From Rhea pennata (Eukaryota > Chordata > Aves > Rheiformes > Rheidae), in assembly GCF_028389875.1 (NCBI RefSeq), contig NC_084663.1, positions 992,001-1,056,000 of the forward strand: a stretch of 64,000 nucleotides of DNA, in the 5' to 3' direction. The translations under genes were made by a program, and so were the position numbers. Positions 37,201 to 49,200 of the stretch are shown in pieces (positions within the stretch are counted from its first letter, which is position 1; each line of letters begins with the position of its first letter). Under the pieces are notes generated by a model, which was not told the DNA's origin, ran no database searches, and saw nothing but the letters and a program-made list of their open reading frames with translations.

Positions 37201-40200
37201 TGAAGCACAGAAAGTTCTGCCTGAAGGTGAGGGGGAATTTCTTCCCTGTGAGAGTGACGGAGCACTGGACCAGGCTGCCCAGAGAGGTTGTGGAGTCTCC
37301 TTCTGTGGAGATCTTCAAGGCCCACCTGGATGCAACCCTGTCTACCATGCTCTAGGTGACCCTGCTGAGCAGGGAGGTTGGACTAGATGATCTCCAGAGG
37401 TCCCTTCCAACCTTACTGATTCTATGAATCTATTTTTAAAGATACTGCACCGTGGTAATGTAGATTTTTTTTTACTGTGTTTTCTTTTGTTGCAGAAAAC
37501 TAGTATCTGCTACTTGTCCTTCCCAGACTCCTACTCAGGTAGGTAGCATCTTTTGGCCTTGTCTGCTCTCTGCGGGATGGTTCTTTGCCATTATGAAAGA
37601 AATGGATTCGTGATGGAAAGAGTGAGTCATCGTCTCTAATGTAGCAGAGAGTGATGGGCTGTATCTTCTACAATCATGGCACCAAGGAACACCCAGCCCT
37701 TAGGTCTGAACAAAGAGGCTTCCTGTCATTCTAATTGCTCTCTGGATACAGAATCTGTGATCTGGTGGGTGATGGGGTAATTTCTCAGTAGACTTGCATG
37801 CTCATGCTTCACCTGTACCATTAAAATACAAGAAGTAGTCATAAAGGCAAAGTTTTGTGAGATTCGCAGCTGTCACCTCTGTCAGCATTTTTTTGCATAT
37901 GGGTTAATGGCTTGGTAAAGAGAAATATATGGGAACAGAGCACTTTCGCAACAGAACTATTTCTGATTTATAAATACAAACTCTGGAAAGGTAGCAATAA
38001 GAAGTAACATGCTACTTTATAACTGAAACCTGTTTCTTAAAGACTAGATCCTGACTGTTAGTTTTCTACAGCTTTGCACAGTTTATTTATTTATTTTTTT
38101 TTAAGGATGATACTTTTGTAGTTTCTCTGAGCTAGATACACATTCAGGCCAATTGTTTCCCTTTATAAAAATAAATTATTTACGATTAGTAATATTTTCA
38201 AAACACACCGAACAATCTTGGGGCATAGCATCTGCAGATAGTGGGAAGCAAATATATCCACTTACCCCTTTGTAGCACCTAAATCTATTTAGGCCTGGTA
38301 ATTGTTCAGTGAGCTGAGTGTGTTCAATTTTTGCCTCATAACTGGCTTCCTGTGTAAGTAGTGTCTTGTCCTTCTCATCCAACTGATGAAATCTCTTGAG
38401 AGTCCTATACTTTTTCTTTTCTGCTGTACAAAGTATTCTTGGTGTGTAGAGGTGAGCAACATAATACGACCTGGGAGTTTTCTAGCTGTGGTGCTCAGCT
38501 AGAACAATTGTGCAGGAATCTGTTGTTCAGATCAGCATTTCTGTGGTCTTGGATTAAGATTGTATGTAGGTTTTTCAATATTGTGGATAAGAAGTGGTGT
38601 CTGCAGCTACTCAGGGTAGGTGATACTAGCGGATTTCTCTAAGTTTCCTAGCAATGACTTGACAAGATATAAATCAATGATAACAGTTTATTTATGATCT
38701 TCTCTGTCTCAGGTGTCCTGGGGGATACTCAGTTTAGCTTCCGCCTTCGTCAGTCTGGGGGACAGAGGACCATTCATTATGAGGATGATGGCGAGTACAA
38801 TAGAGAAGCACCCCTAACGCTACAGGTGAGTTGCACTTCAGTATGCTACTCATGTACAAAGTAGACAGTAGCATTACTGGGTTTAAAATCCAGATATGCT
38901 TTTGGATTTGTGCCTTTTATGCATAGATATGCTTTTTTTTTTTTTTTTTTTTTTTTTAGATATTCTCCCAAGGCTTAGGAATAATCGAAAAGGGGGAAAA
39001 GCTTGCAGCCCAGGGACTTATTTCCACATTAATATACATATGGGCTGTGTTGCTGATAATCCCAGTTATTCTGAGAGATGAAACTGAGTCAGGAGGAGAC
39101 CACATTAGAGTGATAGTTATGTCTAGTTATGGGAAAGGATGAATGTTAGAAACCCAAGGACCTGCAACAAAGTGCACAGCTATCCATGCAAATTACCACA
39201 AGGCAAGAAAAGGTGTGAATATCTTTGTCTGTGGTAAATAAGAGGTGTTTAACTTTTTTGTTGGGATATGACAGTGCTTTTCACTTATTGCAGGATGTAG
39301 GTTTGGAAAAGCAGCCAGAGTACTTAGTATTTAACAAATCTGCACTTGGCTGGCTGCACACTGCCTGGTTTAGCCATACCCAAGCTCTCATATCGGGAGC
39401 GCCCATTTGTTTTTTTCCATCAGTGAACTGACTGTCCACTTCACGCAGAGGAGGGGTATGCTGAGCACAGTTACTTTGCTGACTAGAGCAGGTGGCCATC
39501 AGATCAACTTGTCCTCTCTCCTTTCTGTCAGATGAGATAACACTTCCTGTGCCTTTTAACACTTCTGAAATCCATTTGTGATATACTTTAAGAAATGGAT
39601 TGCTGGTCTGAGGGAAAGTAGGAGGATTTGTTTTCCTAGATACTGTCATGGAGATTTTTCAGTTTGCATGTATATTTGTTGCTTTGTCACAGTTAGTAAG
39701 GCTAACTTTAGTAAGTTAGTAAGTAAGTTAGTAGGCTGCCTCGTAGATTCATCTGACTTTAAAGAAATAACACAAGCAAAACTGTCAAACTACTAGATTC
39801 TGCTGTGGGGAAAATAGGGTTTAAAAAGGGAAAGGTGCCTTAACCTGTGGGTCCTGTGGTGTCTCAAGAAATGAAATCAAGGATGGTTTTGTTGTTAGGA
39901 ACTGAAATCTATCCCTCCTCTAGATGTCTGTGTGAATTTAAAGGGCATAGAGTGTTTGCAATAATCATTGGGGATTTGTATTAAAGTCTGTTAGCTTTCA
40001 TTAATACTCCGAAGATCATCTTTCAGCTTTGTGCTGTGGCATTCATCCTGAGTGATATTTGACTGATATTGCCTTAAATGCCTGACTAAAGAGGACTGTG
40101 ATTCGTACAGCACAGGACATTTCCTCCTCTCTGATGATGATGTATTGCTTCCTCAACAATACCTTGTCCTCTCTCTGGGGAAAGACACTGGCTGTCGGAC

Positions 40201-43200
40201 TAGCTCAGTATGTGGTAGCGTGGAGTGCCAGAATTAGCCTGCTGGATTGGCTCGGTTGTTTGTGCTAGTGGAAACCTCAGTTAACCATTTAGATGTTTGC
40301 CTTGAAGGAGCCACAGAAAGCAGCTAGTGAAAGATGCTACCTTGCGGCTGTTGTTTTTGTAAATTTAGATGGTTGTATCTCCTTTCCATCTCCCCATTTG
40401 GTAAACTGTCCGGGTAGGTGAACATTGATAATTTTGAAGAAGGGGGTAGTTCTGCAATTGTATCATAGCAAGAGTTAGGTATCTTGTTTGATCAGTGGCT
40501 GGAGGGAGTTTGGGAATAGCAATAATAAGTCTCTCGATAACAGTATTGTTGGCCTCTCTTGCAGCGGGAGACAGCTCATTACTTTGGTTATGTATACTTC
40601 AGGCAAGTCAAGGACAGCTCAATGAAGAGAGGTTATTTTCAGAAGGTGAGTACTGAAACCAGATAGCTTGCTGCTCTCAACTGGTATGTAGCTGTAAAAA
40701 GGCACCTATCCATAGCCATAAAATAGCACCACTTCCTACGTGACAACCACAGTGTTTCTGCAGGAAACAGCAAGGGTCACGGAGAACAGGAATATGTGGA
40801 AAATAAAGTTCCAAGCAACCCTGGGTGTTAATCACATGAGCAGTGACCTGCAGTGTCTGAATCATGGGATCCTCAAGTACTTAAGCACTTCCTTCAGTAT
40901 GTGTCCTGGTGTCACAAATGGGGTGCATTGGGAAGACTGTTGCCAGCAGGTCGAGGGAGGTGATCCTGCCCCTCTGCTCAGCCCTGAGGAGGCCTCATCT
41001 CGAGTACTGTGTCCAGTTCTGGGCTCCCCAGTCCAAGAGAGACATGGAGCTACTGGAGAGAGTCCAGCACAGGGCTACAAAGATGATCAGAGGGCTGGAG
41101 CACCTGCCCTATGAGGAACGGCTGCGAGAGCTGGGCCTCTTCAGCCTGGGGAAGAGAAGATTGAGGGGGGATCTGATCAATGTGTACAAGTACCTGAAGG
41201 GAGGGTGTCCAGGGGACGGGGACAAACTCTTTTCAGTTGTCCCGTGTGACAGGACAAGAGGCAATGGGCAGAAACTGAACGACAGCAAGTTCTGCCTGAA
41301 GGTGAGGGGGGATTTCTTCCCTGTGAGAGTGACGGAGCACTGGACCAGGCTGCCCAGAGAGGCTGTGGAGTCTCCTTCTCTGGAAGGAGAGACCTGCCTG
41401 GATGCAACCCTGTCTACCATGCTCTAGGTGACCTTGCTGAGCAGGGAGGTTGGACTAGATGATCTCCAGAGGTCCCTTCTAACATTACTGATTCTATGAT
41501 GCTGTGAAATAGTGAGATAATATACTTTATCATTACAGTTTCTGCTAGTTATAGCATAACTCTGCCCTTATTGTATTAATCCTTCCTCTTCCCGGTAGCC
41601 ACTTGGGGATAGATTTCCTGCTGGCCCGATTGCTTTTAACTAGTGGCAGTGACACTGCTGTTACCTCACCAACCTGTCTTTTGTTATAAATTGCTTTGAT
41701 ACAGACATTGGCAAAATTAATATAAATAATGTTTATTTCAGTATAAAAGTACAATGTGATTAATGTTACTCAGACAGATATATATGATCACCGCCTGAAC
41801 GACAGTAGAACTTCAGTCTTTCTAGAAGAGGAAAATGTTTTACTTTGATCCTAAGATCCATTTTTCTCCATGGATCCATAGACTTTCAGTAGTGATGTTT
41901 CATATCAAAAAAATAAAATGCCATCCTACCAAACAAAAGAACTTTGAATACCCGCTGTTCAAAGAACTGTGCTTTATAGTAGGTCAGTCTGGTAACTTGT
42001 TGGAAAACAAGGGGAGGCTATTCTATTCCAGCAGTTAGCAGCCTGCTGTGCTTTCTCTCATTCACCTCTGGGCAGTGATGTGGAGTTTCTTTCAAAGAGA
42101 CATGCTAATAAGAAATTGGTTTTGTCATCTCTCGTAAAGCAGTGGGTCGATCACTCAAAAAGTTAAAGGATAATGGGAAAACTGAACAACATGGGGACCC
42201 AATGAACAGATATTTTTCAGACTAATGTATTTGTTCTCTGATAGACTTAAAGTAGTGGGTAATTAAATTCTTAAATAAAGTGTGCTGGGATGTTCTTTTA
42301 TTTCAAATGTCAAAGTTCTGAATTGGAAAGGAGATGTTTTGTTGAGTATTGCAAAAATATTCACTGGATTCTAATTAATGTATTTGTTAATGATTAGAGG
42401 AGGAGAATAATCAGCATAGTAATGAAATCCTCAGTGGGACTGAATTGGAAAAGTTATTAAACTGGTAACATATTCCATAAAGAAACATTAGGAAAAAGCC
42501 TCCCAAAAATGTATCACTGGAAACAAATTAATATTATTTCAAGTTATTTTATTTGTGTTTTTCTCAGTAGTATTCATTTATTTTTTTATCTTCCTAATCT
42601 CTGATTTAATGGTCTGATCCTTTGCACTTTTCTGTCTGTTAGCATTGTTTTCATTGCTTTGAACCCATCAGCAATTTATTTTTCTTTTTCCTTTAATTGA
42701 TCTTTTGCTATGTCACAGACTCATCCCTCCTAATTGCAGTGGCTCCCTTGCAGAAGCTGCCAACTGTACCTATTTATTAATCAAAAAACTCCTTTAGATA
42801 CCCAGTGTCTTCCTAAGCCTGTAGATTCAACTGCTAGATAACTAGCAAGAATTCCCCCAGTGAAGGTGCTGCTTTTTAGCTCCTGAATATTGTTGATGTT
42901 TTGGTTGTGTAAGTGTAGCCCTCTAGTAAGCGATATGGGTGTATGGAGTGCTAGGAACGATCATGACAGGGCAGCTCTGACTCCTAAATGTGTGTTTTTC
43001 AGTCTTTGGTGCTGGTGTCACGCCTTCCGTATGTAAACTTGTTCCAGTCATTGCTGCAGCTGATTGCTCCGGAATACTTTGATAAGCTGGAGCCATGCTT
43101 GGAGGCAGGTGAGCAGTTGGACTTGAGAGGGATGGTTTGCATATTGAAATGTTTCAGTGATTTTTATGAGGAGATTCCTGAAGGCTGAAATGTTCCAAAT

Positions 43201-46200
43201 TAGTTCATTCTGAAACAATTTCCAACAGAGAAAAACTATCATCCAAATGGTTAGCCTGTCAAAACTATGAACAGCTGTAAAGGATGCTTTAATGGGAAGT
43301 GTCTGACAATCTAATAGAATATACTGTCAGTTTTGCATACAGTGTATTCCCAAGGAGGAAAAAATTGGTAAGGCTACATCTCGTTCTAGGTCTTCATTAA
43401 ACTATTCAACTTAATCATGATTTGTCAACAGTGTAGTGCTGCTGATCTGCGCTGGAAGTAGTAGTGCAGATGCAAGTATGATGCTTGACCTAATTGTGCA
43501 CAGTTATTTGATGTTTTGTTTTTGAAACTAGCCGGGAGATGTGTGAGCAGGGAGTGAGTAACAAGTAAATGGGCAGAATTCCTAGGACCAGCTGGATTAT
43601 TTTTGGATTAAGATTTTTTTTTTTAACTGTTATCCCTGCAGTGTGCAATGAGATCGATCAGTGGCCTCCTCCTGTGCCAGGGCAGACTTTGAACCTTCCA
43701 GTGATGGGAGTTGTAATTCAGGTACTTGCTGGTGGTTATCTATACTTACACGTCAGACTGAGACAAACTGGAAAGTGGCACATTTATTCTGTTTTTTTCT
43801 GGATGTTAAAAATGCTGTTGACTCTAGATGCTTTCACTTTACACCTAAGGTCTGCACAATTATAACTGATTATTGAGAAAGTTTTTGTAAGTGGGAGGTT
43901 GTTAGGGAAAGCAAAGTATGTATGTATGTTAGCTGAGTCCATCTCCCTGGATAACCTGTCTGTTCTTCTTTGTAATATAGGTGAGAATCCCATCTAGAGT
44001 GGATAAACCAGGATCAAGCCCAGTGAAACAATTTAATCAAGAGGTGAGATAGTGTGGGATGAAACAAGCCGATGATGGGCAGAATCTAGATTATTAAGTA
44101 AGGAGGATATAGAAGAAAGTTATAGAAGAAATGGAACTCTTTAGACCTCATCACATTTGGAAGCACGCTGGCCTGGGATTGGTGTTGTTTTAAGCTACCC
44201 TTCTAGTTCAAACTGCAGCACTCCCACGCCCGTGTTTTTCAAAATAGGAACCTCTGCGTGGAATTTAAACGTGCTTTAAGTTATATATGTATATTTTTTT
44301 CACAGTTCCACTGTTTTCTCACTTCATTTAATTTATTTACCTTGCCTTTCCCAGGAATCCATGTATAGGTAGGCCTCCAAGAGATCCTACCTTAGTCTCC
44401 TATGTGACTTTGCAGTCTAAACATCTTTTTAGCTTTCACTATCTCAATTCCCATTTACTTAATCTTTTCTTTTCCCCCCTCCCTTTGAATAATATTATCA
44501 CCTTTCACACATTTCTGAACTTTTGACACCTGCAATACTAAGCCCTTGCTCTCTTTATCTGTATCTTGACTCTGCCTTCAGGGAGAGTAAACTCTAGAAA
44601 ATAAAGAAACAGATATGGGAAGTCTTTCACATCTTGAAGAAGGGATTCTTGGCTGTCTTCTGAGAAAGAAGTTCATTTGGATCTTGAATATGCCATCCAG
44701 ATCTGTTTCTGGCTCATATCTCCAAGTGTTAACCTTTTTCTCTTTTTTTTATTTTCATGCTTAGTGTGGAGGGAACTACTTTGCTATTGATGTGGGCAGT
44801 TGATGGCATTTCAGTCAGATTGCTTCCGTTTACTAATATTTTTTTTCTTCCTTATTTAGAATCTGTTACCGGCTCCACTGGTTCTCCCTAGTATTCATGA
44901 ACTGGATCTCTTCAGGTGAGAGCTCAAATCCCTGCAACATTCTTTTCCCTATATGCTTTCCCTCCACCCCACTCTAGATCATTGGGGTAGTGAAGGCATC
45001 AGATGAGGGTTCAAAAATTTTTACTTTTTAGAGTGTTATTTGAAATATTGGCTTGCAGGCCTGTGCAGTGTTTAAACTTGTGTGCACTGGCCTTATCAAA
45101 TCCTCCTGGGTCCTGGTTAGAGGAGTAGTTTTTTTTACTCTTTTTCTTTTCTTGACCTCAGCTGGTGATCAGCTTAAGTCCTGAAGCATACACATGCTCT
45201 GAATGAATCTTTTCAGTACTGTAGATGCTATTCTAATAAACATATCTCTTCTAATCCTCATACACTTTATTTTGTTCAAATGAAAAAAAGATAACAGAGA
45301 AATGTGGTCCACAGGTTGCTTTATGATGTTTAGAGTGTTTCCTTCAACATGTATAAAAATGATTGGGTAGCAGCATACATAAAGACACATGGTATTCTGT
45401 TTGCAGGATACTAAAACTCCGTCCCAAACACCAAAGATCTAGATAGAGGCAAATCTGGATCTGCTTATATGCTTTACTAGAGTCTGGTCTTTTCCGAACT
45501 GCACTTTTAACCTTAACTTGTTATTCTTACTTTCACTAACAGATGTTTCCAGCCAGTGTTAATTCATATCCAGATGTTATGGGAACTGATGTTACTAGGA
45601 GAGCCAATTGTTGTAATGGCACCATCCCCAACAATGTCTTCAGAAATGGTTCTGGCACTTACGAGGTAATGCCCTTGAATTCTGAGATACAGATAACTAT
45701 AGTACATTCTGGCAGTTCTCTTTCAGATTCACTCTTCTGCCAAATCAGTTGTGCTAGATTTAGTTTGCCTATGAAAGTATGCAAGGGGAGGGTGTAGCTC
45801 TGTGGCAGAACATCTGACTGCAGATGAAGAGATCCACAGTTCAAATTCAGGTGCCCATTTTGGGACCAGATACACCTTCAGCAAGTTTGCAGATGATACA
45901 AAACGGGGAGGAGTGGCTGATAACACCAGAGGGTTGTGCTGCCATTTAGAGGGACCTTGACAGGCTGGAGAACTGGGCAGAAAGGAAGCTCATGAAGTTC
46001 AACAAAGGAATGTGCAAACTCCTGTCCCTGGGGAGGAATAACCCCATGTACCAGAACAGGCTGGGGACTGACGAGCTGGAGAGCAGCTTTGTAGAGAAGG
46101 ACAAAATGCAATTTTTTGTTTTTTCCACCTGAGAACCTTCACCCCAGCTTTGAACTCTGCTTTAGGAGCAATCCCAGCCTGGAACTTCTCCACATCATTG

Positions 46201-49200
46201 TTTCTGGCAGGACAAAACACTGTTCTAGATCATTAACTTGATGCAAAATCATATCCTCCTCTATGAAATTTATAAAGCAGCTATTTTCTAAATCTGTTCT
46301 TACAGTTGTCTTGCTCCCCTGAAGTACTGTTGTGACTACCGTCCCTATTTCACTATCCATGACAGTGAATTTAAAGAGTACACCACCAGGACACAAGCTC
46401 CGTAAGTAGCCAGTAGAGCCTTGCTACTCACTTGCCACCATCTGTGTGAAGGAAACTGTGAGGTTAGCATTGTTCATCTTTCTGCTTTTTTTCTCTTTCT
46501 AGGCCAAACATTGTTGTGGGAGTCACAAATCCTTTTTTCATCAAAACACTCCAGCACTGGCCACACATTCTTCGGGTTGGGGACCTCAGAATGTCAGGTA
46601 AGAGTTGAATCCAAAATCCTGGTCCTCCTGGACCTTGTCACAGGTTAGCAATGAATTGACAGTTGCAGTGCTGGCAGTCATTTTACATGTCTCCTTTCTT
46701 GTGAGAACTGAGAAACCAAAGAGAGGGTTAGACTGACTTGGTTGATGTGCAGGCTCAGTACGAGCAATGGCGAATGCAAATTGTTGAGAAGACAACTTGT
46801 TGTGGTTTTTCCAAAGCACTAAGAAAATGAAATATCCTTCCTGGGCAGGAAAGAGATAATTGCATAGACAAGAAAAGAGCTTGAGAGAAAGATTCTAGTT
46901 ATTATCTATAAAGCCAAGAAAACTGCCTCACTTTGGGCTGAAGAATGGGTTTTTTGCAGTGACTCTCTAGTGCTTTCCTGATTCATAATTTTAGAGGAGA
47001 TTTGGCAGATGACAAGACTCATGTGAGGATGAAGTTAAGGGAGGATATGATTTACAGTGTAGAAGTCTATCAGTGGATGTTCTTGGTCATGAAGTCTCTC
47101 AAGTGCATGCTGTGGCTATGAGGATAGATTCAGAGTCTGAACTATTTGATTTGGGGTCTTCCCACAGGAGACCTGCCCAAGCAAGTTAAGGTGAAGAAGC
47201 TAAACAAACTAAAAACTCTAGACACGAAACCAGGTAATTCCTTTTATCAGATATAGTTTAATTTTGTTTACCCTTTCACCGAGGGAATATTGGATGTCTT
47301 GCAGGCGGGTGGACATTGCATACATTATTCTTTGTGTCTAAACAAATGGGCATTTTGATCAGCAGCATAGCCCTTTGTAATGGCTTCCACCACTTGATAT
47401 AGAAAAACTGTGCATCTCTGTTCTGAAATTGAAAAGCCTATATAAATTAATTTAAGCAAATTATTTTAGTGTTGGGAAAGAGGAATTTTAATTTTCTTTA
47501 TTTGTTTTGCATATCTATTTTTAGATGCGATGGGAATCAAAGGAACTTGCTAACCTAGATACAACCATCTGTCACTAAACAGCCATGAGCTGACTCTAGT
47601 AGTTATCTCTTCATAAGCATAGGATAGGAAGGTCCTTGAGCTAGTTCAGAGTCCTTTAATCTTGCTGTGAGTGCTGGCTGCATTAGCAACTTTATGATCT
47701 TGGGAGGCCTTAGTAATTAAACCTCCACACACACCTGGCAATTCTGTTGCACACAATTTCAATTCTGTTATCCCTGAACTATGTAATGGTGCCTCCTCTA
47801 GATATATGGGCAAAGATTTGTGTCTAACTTCTGGGATTTTTTTGATTTTTGTATTTTTTTCTTCAATTTAGGAATCTACACTTCTTATAAAACATTTCTT
47901 CACAAAGACAAAACCCTGATAAAAAGATTATTAAAGGTAAGCATTTCTAACTCCATCCCATATCCTATATGTCACTATGGGAAAATTGTGCTAACAGCTT
48001 GGTTTGAACAACCAAAACACTCCAAAAGGAGTACTTTTCTTTGATATGATATCTTTTGTTTCAGTTAGATCTTAGTGTGTAATTTGATTTTAGTGTATAA
48101 TGGTTTAGTCCAGTATACTTGAACATATTTATCATACTAATTTTAAAATTTTTTGCTTGATATCATGGGTTAAACCCTGGAACTGTGGTGACCTAAATGA
48201 GAACAATCATTGTCAAGAAAGAGTCTGAAAAATCACATTCTAGTAGTGAAATGTCAGTGACATGTTTAATCAGAGAACAAAGTGTATATTTTGAGCAGTA
48301 TAGTCTCCCTAACTACTATGGACTGGTAGCTTATAGCTGTAGTGTTGCAAGTCCTGCATCCACCTCTGTGAATGTCCTGCTTGTGTGCGCAGGGGATTCA
48401 GCGGAAACGCCCATCAGAAGTCCAAAGTGCCCTTTTGAGGCGTCACCTCCTGGAGCTCACCCAAAGTTTCATTATTCCACTGGTAAGTTGAACAGAGACT
48501 TGTCAGTGTGGTGTAGGGCTGAGGGGAGGTGAACAGGAGATGCTTTAGTGACAGGTTTGCACTTGCACTCTTTTATTCACCCATAACTGAGCATCTGTAA
48601 TAGATTCAGGATGTGGCACTCTAGAGATCTTTTACTCCTTGGAAAAGAATAAATGTGTCTCTTGATTGCAAATTTCAATAATTAGCATAAAAACTACAGG
48701 TTGAATATTCAGCACTTCATGTATAAAGATACAGCATTGTTTGTTTCCTGCGGTGCAGGAATAGTTTTCCCATGTGATTTGATTCTGATGCTAATTTTTT
48801 GGTTCTAATGGCTAATTCTTCCCACAGCATAGTCAAAGCAGATGTATAGGGAAGGGAGAGGCACCCAGGACGTTTCTCTTCTGCTGGAATACTGGAGTCA
48901 AACCCACTGCTGGTGTGAAACCCTCTCTTCTGGTTCTGAAAAAGCTCTGCTGTAGAGTGTAAGAGGCCGGTCCATGGAGTGATAGTTATCCTAAGGCAGA
49001 CTTTAAAAAATGCTTTCTTTCAAGGCCTTCCCTGTCTTGTCCCACTAGAAAGCTGCCAGTACCTTTTGATGATTATCTAGTTGGACTTGTTAGGCTCCTC
49101 CACTTTCTTTTCTGTCACCTTATAAGGAAGTAAATAGAAGGACAGAGCATCTTCTTGGATTCTAGTCCGTCCGGTCAACTTCTTCCCACCTGAACTTTTC

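Noticed and set aside
40909-41427. A 172-codon frame in intron 5 as a separate gene, and similar frames at 37008-37355 (+) and 2760-3071 (-).
   Set aside because: They are C-terminal reverse-transcriptase remnants of truncated CR1 elements.
45788-45859. A functional tRNA-Cys gene.
   Set aside because: Mismatches in both acceptor and anticodon stems, an intronic position and the adjoining CR1 fragment point to a pseudogene.
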